DNA of 18,927 bases from JBBKXP01 sp038323615. GTDB lineage: Bacteria > Pseudomonadota > Alphaproteobacteria > Rhodobacterales > Rhodobacteraceae. The stretch lies in contig JBBQHC010000047.1 of assembly GCA_038323615.1 (NCBI GenBank), positions 1 to 18,927 of the forward strand. The letters run 5' to 3'. Below the pieces are notes generated by a model that was given only the letters and a program-made list of their open reading frames with translations, searched no databases and was not told the DNA's origin. Positions 8,978 through 16,193 of the stretch are shown one piece after another. Position 1 is the stretch's first letter. Each line of letters starts with the position of its first letter. A program made the position numbers and the translations under genes.

Positions 8978-10474
8978 ATGACACATACACTATCCCGCCG
9001 CGGCTTTCTGGCCGCATCCGCAGCCTTGGCTGCATCGACCGCACTGCCCCGCATGGCATTTGCGCAATCGGCGCCTTTGACGCTGAACGCGACGACACGG
9101 GTTCTGGACATCGACGGCAAGGCCGCGACGGTCTTTGGCCTGTCCAATGGCAACGGAGGCCAGGGTCTGATCCTTGACCCCGGTCAGCGGTTTCGCGTCG
9201 ATCTGACCAACAACCTCGACGTCGAAACCATCGTTCACTGGCACGGCCAATTGCCGCCCAACGCGCAGGACGGCGTCCCCGATCTGCCGATGCCGCTGTT
9301 GCGCCCCGGCGAAATGCGCAGCTTTGACTTCGCCCCGAATACCGGCACGCATTGGATGCACAGCCACGTTGCGGTGCAGGAAATGGAGCTGCTGGCAGCG
9401 CCGCTGATCGTCCGGTCGGCTGACGACGTTGCGGCGGACCGGCAAGAAGTCGTGATGTTCCTGCACGACTTTTCATTCCGCCCGGCCAAAGAAGTTCTGG
9501 CAGAAATCACTGGCGCGGATGGCGGACACGACATGTCAGCAACGGGCGACGATGCAATGGCGGGCATGGACATGTCCGGCGGTGGCATGGCCGGGATGGA
9601 TATGTCCGGTGGTGGTATGGCCGGCATGGATATGTCCGGTGGCGGTATGGCCGGCATGAAAATGGACCTGAACGATTACGATTTCGACGCCTATCTTGCC
9701 AACGACCGGACCCTGTCCGACCCCGAAGTGATCGCGGTCGAGGCTGGCGGGCGGATCCGGCTGCGGGTGGTCAATGCAGCGGCGGCTACATCGTTCTGGA
9801 TCGACACCGGCGATGTTGATGCGCGACTGGTCGCGGTTGACGGACACGCGATTGTGCCGTTGCCGGGCCGCCGGTTCGGCATGGCGATGGCGCAGCGTCT
9901 GGATATCGAGATCGACTTGCCCGGCGGCGGTGCCTGGCCGGTTCTGGCGCTGCGCGAAGGGGCGCGCGAACGCACCGGGCTGATCCTTGCCACACCGGGG
10001 TCCGAGGTTCGGCGGATCTCAGCGATCGGCGACGAAGATACGCCGCCGTTCGATATCGGACTTGAACAGGAACTGCGGCTCCGGGCGGCGGTGCCACTGG
10101 ACGCGCGCCCGGCAGACCGGTCGCAGATGGTCATGCTGGCCGGGGCGATGCAGCCCTATGTCTGGACCATCGATGGCCGGGTTTGGGCCGATCACACGCC
10201 GATCACCGCAAAGACCGGCGAACGGGTCGAGCTGACCTTTCACAATATGTCGATGATGGGCCACCCGATGCACCTGCACGGTCACATCTTTCAGGTGGTC
10301 AAGGTGAATGGACAGCCGATTCAGGGCGCGATCCGCGACACCATCTATGTGCCGCCAATGGCGCAGATCACTGTCGCACTGGACGCGGGCGAGGCAGCCC
10401 GGTGGCTGTTGCATTGTCACCACATGCCGCACATGTCGTCCGGCATGATGACAGAGTTCGCTGTCTCGGCCTGA
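8978..10474 (+). CDS. Multicopper oxidase, Tat-exported, with Met-rich insert (CopA/CueO-like)
   Basis: A 498-residue periplasmic multicopper oxidase, probably oxidising Cu(I) or another reductant with reduction of O2. The N-terminus carries a Tat signal (SRRGFLAAS, cleavage near AFAQS, about residue 30). All four copper-ligand blocks are present: HWHG (87-90), HWMHSH (125-130), HPMHLHGH (429-436) and HCHHMPHMSSGMM (479-491). Cys480, His485 and Met490 give the type 1 site. Between the first and second domains, residues 194-229 hold a tandem GMAGMDMSGG repeat, a Met-rich segment like those that bind Cu(I) in copper-resistance oxidases. At 498 residues it is shorter than the plasmid-type CopA/PcoA proteins (about 600) and close to CueO in size. 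Context (CopZ, CopA ATPase, cytochromes) supports copper detoxification. The start at 8978 has only a weak upstream purine-rich site. Confidence 0.93.
   Translation: MTHTLSRRGFLAASAALAASTALPRMAFAQSAPLTLNATTRVLDIDGKAATVFGLSNGNGGQGLILDPGQRFRVDLTNNLDVETIVHWHGQLPPNAQDGVPDLPMPLLRPGEMRSFDFAPNTGTHWMHSHVAVQEMELLAAPLIVRSADDVAADRQEVVMFLHDFSFRPAKEVLAEITGADGGHDMSATGDDAMAGMDMSGGGMAGMDMSGGGMAGMDMSGGGMAGMKMDLNDYDFDAYLANDRTLSDPEVIAVEAGGRIRLRVVNAAAATSFWIDTGDVDARLVAVDGHAIVPLPGRRFGMAMAQRLDIEIDLPGGGAWPVLALREGARERTGLILATPGSEVRRISAIGDEDTPPFDIGLEQELRLRAAVPLDARPADRSQMVMLAGAMQPYVWTIDGRVWADHTPITAKTGERVELTFHNMSMMGHPMHLHGHIFQVVKVNGQPIQGAIRDTIYVPPMAQITVALDAGEAARWLLHCHHMPHMSSGMMTEFAVSA
9557..9664 (+). repeat. 30-bp tandem repeat coding a Met-rich motif
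   Basis: Three 30-bp units begin at 9557, 9587 and 9617, followed by a partial unit at 9647-9664. Each encodes M-A-G-M-D-M-S-G-G-G and differs mainly at third codon positions. The repeat is in frame inside the multicopper oxidase, and a change in unit number would add or remove ten residues without a frameshift. Confidence 0.9.
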
Positions 10475-10494
10475 CCCATACGTGCAGAAACAAA

Positions 10495-10530
10495 TGGCGC
10501 GGGGCGATTGCAAAGGATCGGCCCGCGCCA
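10495..10530 (+). other. Strong intercistronic RNA hairpin
   Basis: TGGCGCGGG (10495-10503) pairs perfectly with CCCGCGCCA (10522-10530). After a G-G mismatch the stem continues with CGAT/ATCG around an 8-nt loop, giving 13 pairs in total. No T-run follows, so it does not look like a standard intrinsic terminator. It lies 20 bp after the oxidase stop and 47 bp before the L,D-transpeptidase start. A role in mRNA processing, stability or partial termination is an inference. Confidence 0.55.
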
Positions 10531-10577
10531 CCAAACTGTGCATTTAATGCCCGGAGGTTATTTCTGGAGGATTTGTT

Positions 10578-11156
10578 TTGAAGCGTCGCGAATTTATCAT
10601 CGGCACCACTGCAGTCGGATTGGTATCCGCCAGTGCGGCCTCCGCCCATCAGGCGGCTCCATTTGAACTGCCGCCCGAATACCTGCCCGCAATCGTCGAC
10701 GTCGGGCCCGAGTTTTCAGCCGGGGAAATTCACGTTTTTCCGAATGCCTTCAATCTCTACTGGACCCTCGGGGGCGGTCAGGCGGTGCGCTATACCGTCG
10801 GAGTCGGGCGTCCGGGTCTGTATCATTCCGGGCGCTATACGGTCGGAGCCAAGCGGGAATGGCCCAGCTGGCGACCGACGGACACCATGATTGACCGCAA
10901 TCCCAATGCCTATGCCAAATTTGCCGACGGCATGCCCGGCGGGATCGATAATCCGCTGGGGGCGCGGGCGCTGTATCTGTTCGACGACGCAGGTCACGAC
11001 ACCTATCTACGCATCCACGGCACGAACGATCCCCGGACTATCGGGCAGGCGGTATCCAACGGTTGTGCGCGGCTGACCAACGACCATATCGTCGATCTTT
11101 ACGAACAAGTGCCGATCGGCACGATCGTCAACCTTTACCAGCAATACCCGGTGTAA
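10578..11156 (+). CDS. L,D-transpeptidase, YkuD domain, Tat-like signal
   Basis: A 192-residue exported L,D-transpeptidase that would cross-link peptidoglycan stems (3-3 links) or attach proteins to the wall. The start is TTG at 10578, supported by GGAGG at 10566-10570 with 7-nt spacing; no better ATG exists in frame. The N-terminus (KRREFIIG followed by an Ala-rich stretch ending SAHQ) looks like a twin-arginine signal peptide. The catalytic region is complete: His147 in RIHGTND and Cys163 in VSNGCARL, 16 residues apart, with the conserved Arg at Cys+2. The protein is essentially the catalytic domain alone, without a visible LysM or SPOR domain. It lies between the multicopper oxidase and the cytochrome genes. 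A paralogue with a changed motif is at 16872. Confidence 0.9.
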   Translation: MKRREFIIGTTAVGLVSASAASAHQAAPFELPPEYLPAIVDVGPEFSAGEIHVFPNAFNLYWTLGGGQAVRYTVGVGRPGLYHSGRYTVGAKREWPSWRPTDTMIDRNPNAYAKFADGMPGGIDNPLGARALYLFDDAGHDTYLRIHGTNDPRTIGQAVSNGCARLTNDHIVDLYEQVPIGTIVNLYQQYPV

Positions 11157-11219
11157 CCCGCTGGGTCGGTTTTGGCCGGAAAGCCGCGCATCACGCCGAT
11201 TTCAAAAGTTTTTCCTTGC

Positions 11220-11237
11220 CCTTCCTGCGCTGGAAGG
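11220..11237 (+). promoter_or_regulatory. CCTTCC-N6-GGAAGG dyad, CueR/HmrR-like operator candidate
   Basis: A perfect 6-bp inverted repeat, CCTTCC (11220-11225) and GGAAGG (11232-11237), starts inside a -35-like TTGCCC (11216-11221), as in MerR-family copper promoters. The spacer is 6 nt, whereas the usual CueR box has 7, and I see no convincing -10 about 19 bp downstream. It lies in the 228-bp gap between the first L,D-transpeptidase and the small exported protein, 148 bp before the latter's start. A related sequence precedes copZ. Confidence 0.35.
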
Positions 11238-11384
11238 TGTCAGGTGCGTCGCAATAAGAACAACGGTGGGCGTTCCACCGCTTGGGCACCGCCGGACGAA
11301 ACAGGCAATCGAGGCAGTAATGGCGTTTTCACGACGAACAGGGGCCTGTGTTCGCGCATTGTCGCGCGAAACCGGGATCATGTG

Positions 11385-11699
11385 ATGCAGCGCCATCTGC
11401 ATCTTTGCCTTTGGCTGTTTGCTTTCGTGTTCGTTTTGATCGCGGTTTTGGCCGTACCCGCGCAATCGGCCAGTCAACTGTCAGAACTTCACCCACAGGT
11501 TCAATTCGACGAACATGACGCCCCGCAGGCCGCAGCCGGTGTGGACTGTGACGCCGCCGTTTGTTCGGCAGCACAATGGAACATCGTCGTTTCCACGGTG
11601 TTCACGGCTGACCGCCTGCGTGCCGCTTTGCCGCCAACCGCACTGACTGTGCCGGACGGCTATCACGATGCGACGGATACGCCCCCGCCCCGCGTCTGA
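11385..11699 (+). CDS. Small exported protein of unknown function with Cys pair
   Basis: I do not recognise the family. Translation from ATG at 11385 gives 104 residues starting with a basic turn, a long hydrophobic segment (about residues 5-27, rich in Leu, Phe and Val) and a likely cleavage site near AQSAS, so it is probably secreted or anchored in the inner membrane. The frame is open upstream to 11172, but that part is basic and not signal-like, which favours 11385, although no strong ribosome-binding site is seen. The exported part is short and acidic with a C-x4-C pair (DCDAAVCSAA) and ends in Pro-rich TPPPRV. Location between copper and cytochrome genes suggests a periplasmic accessory role; this is inference only. 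Confidence 0.65.
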   Translation: MQRHLHLCLWLFAFVFVLIAVLAVPAQSASQLSELHPQVQFDEHDAPQAAAGVDCDAAVCSAAQWNIVVSTVFTADRLRAALPPTALTVPDGYHDATDTPPPRV

Positions 11700-11751
11700 C
11701 CCCGGTAATTCACGAAAACGCGGCAGCAAAACAAAAAAATACAGGTGATCT

Positions 11752-12393
11752 ATGAATAAGAACGCTCTTGTGGGCGCGATCCTTGCGTCAACGTTGGGTG
11801 CGGCGGTTTTCGCGCACAACGGCGCGACCGGGGTGGTGATGGACCGAATGAACGGGATGACCGCGATGCGCGACGTGATGCGCGATCTGGCCCCGATGAT
11901 GCAGGGGGAAACCACATTCGATGTCCGCGCGGTGCAGACCGCCGCGGCGACGCTGATGGCGCATGCTGGCGACAACATGAACAAACTTTTCCCCGAAGAA
12001 CCGATCCCGGCTGCGTCCTATGCCCGCGACGAGATCTGGCGCGATTGGGCATCGTTCGCATCCTTGTCCGAAGACCTGCGGATTTCTGCGATGGGTCTTG
12101 CCGTCGCGGCGCCAAACGCGCTGGAAACGCCGGCTGCGCCGGTCGATCTCTCCGCCGATGCCCCGGTTGTCGATCACTCTGCCATGCAGATGGCGCCAGT
12201 TCCCGAGACCTTCAGTATCGCCCAACTGATGGGGGTCGAACCCCTGCGCGAAACGATCCGGGCGAGATCCGCTGATGGAATGTTCGAAACCGCCCCGGCG
12301 ATCGATTTCGCAATGCTGGCCGCAGATGACGTGTTCGAGATGGTCAGCCAGACCTGTGCGTCCTGCCACGCCCAATTCCGGCGCGGTAACTGA
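11752..12393 (+). CDS. Cytochrome c' / c556 family protein with long insert
   Basis: A 213-residue periplasmic class II c-type cytochrome. After a signal peptide (to about FAHN, residue 23) comes a Met-rich first helix (VMDRMNGMTAMRDVMRDL) as in cytochrome c556, where a Met ligates the heme. The C-terminal CASCHAQFRRG places the heme motif at Cys202-Cys205-His206, the usual position for this family. It is longer than ordinary members (about 150 residues). The surplus lies around residues 118-165, a Pro/Ala/Met-rich linker (TPAAPVDL, HSAMQMAPVPETF) interrupting the expected helix bundle. It has a GGTGAT ribosome-binding site and is followed by the two-heme cytochrome gene after a single base, so they are co-translated. 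It probably transfers electrons in the periplasm; the partner is not known. Confidence 0.88.
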   Translation: MNKNALVGAILASTLGAAVFAHNGATGVVMDRMNGMTAMRDVMRDLAPMMQGETTFDVRAVQTAAATLMAHAGDNMNKLFPEEPIPAASYARDEIWRDWASFASLSEDLRISAMGLAVAAPNALETPAAPVDLSADAPVVDHSAMQMAPVPETFSIAQLMGVEPLRETIRARSADGMFETAPAIDFAMLAADDVFEMVSQTCASCHAQFRRGN

Positions 12394-12394
12394 T

Positions 12395-13366
12395 ATGCGG
12401 GGTCTGATCAGAACCGGGGTTGGTCTGGGGATCTTGGGCAGTGCGGCGATTGCCGTGCTGGCGGCTTGGCCGATTGGCACGCCAGTTGCCTTGGGGATGG
12501 TGACCGGCGATCCGACGCGCGGTGCTTACCTTGCGCGGTCCAGCGGGTGCATCACCTGCCACACCAATATCGCCGACGCCGGTCGCGCACTGGCTGGCGG
12601 CGCGCCGCTGGATACGCCGTTTGGCAGCTTTGTTCCGCCCAATATCACGCCCGACCTTGTGGCCGGGATCGGTGACTGGACGCTGGACCAGTTTGCCGTG
12701 GCGCTGCGCCAAGGCATCCGCCCCGATGGCAAGGCCTACTATCCGGCCTTTCCCTACGAGTTTTATGCCGCGTTCACCGATCAGGATGTTGCCGACCTTT
12801 GGGCGGCGATCCGCACCGTCCCGGCGGTCGATCGGGCAGCCGCGCCGCATGATGTCGGGTTTCCGTTCAACCTGCGGTGGGGCCTGAAAATCTGGCGGGC
12901 GGCCTATATGGCCCCTGTCGAAATGTCGCCGTTGCTGGGAAAGTCGGACGAATGGAACCGGGGGCAGCAACTGGCCCAGGGGGCGACACACTGTGCTGCC
13001 TGCCATACCGGGCGCAACATGCTGGGCGGTTTGCAGGCGGACCAAGCGTTCGGCGGCAATGACAACCTGCCGGGAGGCAGCGCCGCACCGGCGATCCGGG
13101 CTGCCGATTTGCGAGAAGGCGGCTGGACGCCGGCCAATCTGACCTATGCCCTGCGCACCGGGATCATGCCCAACGGCGATGTACTGGGCGGCAGCATGGC
13201 TGAGGTCGTAAAGGACGGCACATCGTTCCTGACCGACGGCGACCGCGCAGCGATTGCCGCCTATCTGCTGGATTCGACCGATGGCAGTCCGCCACCCGGC
13301 GACACCGATGTCGCTGTGTCGCGCGATGCACCGATGGTCCACACGCCCGGCATGGTGATGGAGTGA
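12395..13366 (+). CDS. Two-heme cytochrome c, membrane-anchored
   Basis: A 323-residue protein with an N-terminal hydrophobic anchor or signal (about residues 8-28) and two class I cytochrome domains. The heme sites are CITCH (52-56) and CAACH (200-204). The second domain has GSMAEVV, which can supply the axial Met. In the first domain the comparable place reads YYPAFPYEFY, with Phe where many relatives have Met, so that heme may have another ligand. The overall pattern (NITPD, LRQGIRPDGK, ITP-type segments) resembles the cytochrome subunits of periplasmic alcohol, aldehyde and gluconate dehydrogenases. No dehydrogenase is present here, so an electron link to the multicopper oxidase or respiratory chain is only inferred. 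The start at 12395 lies 1 bp after the previous stop, and its stop overlaps the next gene's GTG start. Confidence 0.9.
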   Translation: MRGLIRTGVGLGILGSAAIAVLAAWPIGTPVALGMVTGDPTRGAYLARSSGCITCHTNIADAGRALAGGAPLDTPFGSFVPPNITPDLVAGIGDWTLDQFAVALRQGIRPDGKAYYPAFPYEFYAAFTDQDVADLWAAIRTVPAVDRAAAPHDVGFPFNLRWGLKIWRAAYMAPVEMSPLLGKSDEWNRGQQLAQGATHCAACHTGRNMLGGLQADQAFGGNDNLPGGSAAPAIRAADLREGGWTPANLTYALRTGIMPNGDVLGGSMAEVVKDGTSFLTDGDRAAIAAYLLDSTDGSPPPGDTDVAVSRDAPMVHTPGMVME

Positions 13367-13782
13367 GCCAGCGGATTTCCATAGTGCTGGCCGTCAGCCT
13401 GACCGCCGCGATGGCAATCATCTACGGCTTTCAAAACCAGCGATCCGCCCCTGCGGCGATGCAGGACGCGTCGCAGGGTCTCACACTGACCGCCGCACTT
13501 ACCGAAGGCCAGATGGACACGACGATCACGTCTTTGGGCAATCTGACTTTTGTGATCGACGTGCGGTTGACCGCTCCGCCAGATGTTCTACAGCAATCTG
13601 ACCTGACGCCAGAGGCGAATTTTGCAATGGTCGAGATGCACATGGACGGGATCGTGCCTGACTTTTCGACGGTTGGTCCGGGCGTCTGGCAGGCCAAAGC
13701 CGTGCTGCCGATGGCCGGCGCATGGATCGTGAATGTCGGCTTTGGTGAAGACTTCGCCGAAACCGTCTTTGTGGCGGGATAA
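13363..13782 (+). CDS. YtkA/FixH-like small anchored periplasmic protein
   Basis: A 139-residue protein with one N-terminal membrane segment (about residues 5-21) and a beta-rich periplasmic domain. The C-terminal half contains MVEMHMDGIVPDF and GVWQAKAVLPMAGAWIVNVGFGED, the pattern of YtkA-like/FixH-type domains found near copper and cytochrome-oxidase assembly genes. The Met/His content (MVEMHM) could bind copper; this is an inference. The start is GTG at 13363, overlapping the preceding stop as GTGA, which implies translational coupling to the two-heme cytochrome. The next gene's ribosome-binding site (AAGGAG) overlaps its own TAA. Family assignment is by pattern recognition, and the exact role is unknown. 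Confidence 0.72.
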   Translation: MSQRISIVLAVSLTAAMAIIYGFQNQRSAPAAMQDASQGLTLTAALTEGQMDTTITSLGNLTFVIDVRLTAPPDVLQQSDLTPEANFAMVEMHMDGIVPDFSTVGPGVWQAKAVLPMAGAWIVNVGFGEDFAETVFVAG

Positions 13783-13794
13783 GGAGCAACTGTT

Positions 13795-14247
13795 TTGGAT
13801 TTTGGTCGTACGCAACTGACGGACATCCCGGCACGGCAGCATTTTCGTGCCGCAATCGCCGCGGTCGCCAGTTTCGTGGCGGTCGGAACCGTCACCGCCG
13901 TCTGGGCCAATCCGTTCTTTGTGCGGATGACCCCGCTGGGCGACTGGGAACTGACATCGCTGGTCCTGCTGTCAGCGTTGACGGGCATCTTTGTGCTGGT
14001 GAAACGCGCCTCTTGCCGGGCCCGCAAGGCTGGCCTGGGCGGAGTTTTGTCCTTTGTTGGTATTGCTTGCCCGACCTGCAACAAGATACTGATGCTGATC
14101 TTTGGCGGGCAGGCGCTGCTGACGTGGTTCGATCCGATTCGCCCCTTTGTCACTGCAGCAGGGATCATCGTTTTGCTGGCAGCCATCGGCAGTGAAACGT
14201 CAAAATCGTCGCCCCCCTTTGGACCGCCTGAAAGGCAGAAAAGCTGA
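13795..14247 (+). CDS. Four-helix membrane protein with CPTCNK motif
   Basis: A 150-residue integral membrane protein of unassigned function. The start is TTG at 13795, supported by AAGGAG at 13781-13786 with 8-nt spacing. Four hydrophobic segments are visible at roughly residues 19-39, 53-70, 80-103 and 113-131. The third carries CPTCNK, a Cys-x2-Cys pair followed by Asn-Lys inside or at the edge of the membrane. Such an intramembrane Cys pair could bind a metal or do thiol chemistry, but no enzyme family is assigned here. It sits between the YtkA-like protein and PBP2, with its stop overlapping the PBP2 ATG by one base (TGATG), so it belongs to the same translationally coupled operon. Confidence 0.75.
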   Translation: MDFGRTQLTDIPARQHFRAAIAAVASFVAVGTVTAVWANPFFVRMTPLGDWELTSLVLLSALTGIFVLVKRASCRARKAGLGGVLSFVGIACPTCNKILMLIFGGQALLTWFDPIRPFVTAAGIIVLLAAIGSETSKSSPPFGPPERQKS

Positions 14248-16193
14248 TGCGAACCTCGCCAAAGGACCAACTGACGCAACACCGCACGCTGTCGCGGCGT
14301 GCGCTGGTGGTTGGCGGGGTTCAGGTCGCCGTGCTGGCCGCCATTGGATCGCAGTTAAGCCGGATGCAGGTGCGTGACGCCGAACAATACCGCATGTTGG
14401 CCGAAGACAATCGGATCACGCTGCAACTGATTGGACCAACGCGGGGTCGGATTCTGGACCGCACCGGCAAGATCATCGCCGGTAACGATCCGGCCTATCA
14501 GATCACCGTGGTGCGCGAACGGGCGGGCGACGTTGCCGATGTCCTGCGCAAGCTGCAACAGCTTTTGCCAATCACCGACGAAACCATCGCGGCGGTTCTG
14601 GCCAAGACCGAAACCACCAGTGCCTTTGTGCCGGTGACAATTGCCGATAACGTCAGTTGGGAAGATGTCGCCATGGTCGCGTTCAACGCACCGGCCCTGC
14701 CCGGCGTGACGCCGGAAATGCTGCGACGCCGATCCTACCATTTCGGACCGGATTTTGCCCATGTGATCGGCTATGTCGGTCGGGTCAGTCAGGAAGATCT
14801 TGACGAGGCTCCAGAAGACGACCCGGTGCTGACGCTGCCGGGGTTTCAGATCGGCAAACTCAGCATCGAAAAGGCGTTCGAGACTGAACTGCGGGGCCAG
14901 CCCGGCACCAAGGCGGTCGAGGTCAACGCATCCGGTCGGGTGATGCGCGACCTTTATCAGAAAGACGCCACCAACGGTCAGGATTTGCAGCTGACCATTG
15001 ACCACCATCTGCAAAACTTTGCGATGGCCCGGATGGACGGCCAAAGCGCCGCAGCCATCGTCATGGATGTGACCAACGGCGATCTGCTGGCGGCGGCTTC
15101 GGTGCCGTCGTTCGACCCCAACCTTTTCGTCAATGGCATTTCGTCGGCAGATTACGCGCCCTTGCGCGAGTCCGAATACCGGCCACTGTCCGACAAGACC
15201 GTGCAGGGCGCCTATCCGCCCGGATCCACAATGAAGATGTCGCTGGCACTGGCAACGCTTGAGGCCGGCAAGGTGACGCCCGACGACACCGTGAATTGCC
15301 CCGGATATGTCGAAATCGCCGGACGCCGGTTTCATTGCTGGAAGCGGGGTGGCCACGGCCGGATGAATCTGCGCGGCGCGCTGCGGGAATCCTGCGACGT
15401 GTTTTTCTATGAAATGGCGCAGCGGGCCGGAATCGACGGGATCAACGCGATGAACGGCCGCTTTGGCTTTGGCCAGCGCCCGGTCCTGCCACTGTCGGGC
15501 ATTTCTGCCGGGATGAACCCCTCGCGGGAATGGAAAAAACAACAGCACGGCGCCGAATGGCAGATCGGCGACACGATCAACGCTTCGATCGGACAGGGCT
15601 ATGTTCTGGCCAGCCCGATGCAGCTGGCGACGATGGTGGCGCGGGTTGCGACCGGCCGAATGGTGCAGCCGCGTCTGGTGCGACCCAACGCCCCTGCCCC
15701 GGAAACCGACAATCAATTTGAATCGATGGGCCTGTCGCAGTCGTCGATCGATCTGGTGCGTCAGGGCATGTTCGAGGTCGTCAACTCCGACCGCGGCACC
15801 GCCAGGGCATCGCGGATCGTCGAACCGACGCAGATCATGGCAGGCAAAACGGGGTCCAGCCAGGTCTTCAGCATTACGGCGGCTGAACGGGCATCGGGCG
15901 TCCGCTCGCAGGCTGAACTGCCGTGGAACCGGCGCGACCATGCGCTGTTCACCGCATTCGCGCCGTTCGACAACCCAAAAATCGCGGTGGCCGTGCTGGT
16001 CGAACACGGCGGCGGCGGATCGACCGCGGCGGCCCCGATAGCGCGCGATCTGGTCCTGTTTGCGCTGAACGGTGGCCTGCCACCGGTATCGGCCTATCCG
16101 GCAGACCAACGCGGCCGGATCGAAAGCGATCTGACCCGGATCAGCGGACTTATCCTGCCACCCGATGACGCAAATTCGCCTAGTCCGACATGA
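14247..16193 (+). CDS. Penicillin-binding protein 2 (class B PBP, MrdA-like), probable accessory copy
   Basis: A 648-residue class B penicillin-binding protein, a D,D-transpeptidase that makes 4-3 peptidoglycan cross-links. A short cytoplasmic tail is followed by one membrane helix (about residues 19-36), then the dimerisation/pedestal domain with RGRILDRTGKIIAGND, then the transpeptidase domain. All active-site motifs are present: S327-T-M-K330 (PPGSTMK), S382-C-D384 (the S-x-D form seen in PBP2) and K534-T-G536. Length and motif positions are very close to those of E. coli PBP2. No rodA, mreB, mreC or mreD is nearby, so this is probably a second copy rather than the elongasome gene (inference). 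It overlaps the genes on both sides (TGATG before, ATGA after), placing it firmly in a cytochrome/copper operon. Confidence 0.93.
   Translation: MRTSPKDQLTQHRTLSRRALVVGGVQVAVLAAIGSQLSRMQVRDAEQYRMLAEDNRITLQLIGPTRGRILDRTGKIIAGNDPAYQITVVRERAGDVADVLRKLQQLLPITDETIAAVLAKTETTSAFVPVTIADNVSWEDVAMVAFNAPALPGVTPEMLRRRSYHFGPDFAHVIGYVGRVSQEDLDEAPEDDPVLTLPGFQIGKLSIEKAFETELRGQPGTKAVEVNASGRVMRDLYQKDATNGQDLQLTIDHHLQNFAMARMDGQSAAAIVMDVTNGDLLAAASVPSFDPNLFVNGISSADYAPLRESEYRPLSDKTVQGAYPPGSTMKMSLALATLEAGKVTPDDTVNCPGYVEIAGRRFHCWKRGGHGRMNLRGALRESCDVFFYEMAQRAGIDGINAMNGRFGFGQRPVLPLSGISAGMNPSREWKKQQHGAEWQIGDTINASIGQGYVLASPMQLATMVARVATGRMVQPRLVRPNAPAPETDNQFESMGLSQSSIDLVRQGMFEVVNSDRGTARASRIVEPTQIMAGKTGSSQVFSITAAERASGVRSQAELPWNRRDHALFTAFAPFDNPKIAVAVLVEHGGGGSTAAAPIARDLVLFALNGGLPPVSAYPADQRGRIESDLTRISGLILPPDDANSPSPT

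Noticed and set aside
11338..11349. ACAGG-GG-CCTGT dyad upstream of the second small exported protein
   Set aside because: Short, occurs once, and does not match a known operator I can name.
11172..11384. N-terminal extension of the small exported protein, including a CPSCAGRC segment
   Set aside because: The segment is basic and lacks the second half of a zinc ribbon, it would bury the signal peptide, and it overlaps the CueR-like dyad; it is treated as noncoding leader.
12344..13342. 332-codon frame antisense to the two-heme cytochrome
   Set aside because: No domain or plausible start context; the sense strand has two CxxCH heme motifs and coupled neighbours.
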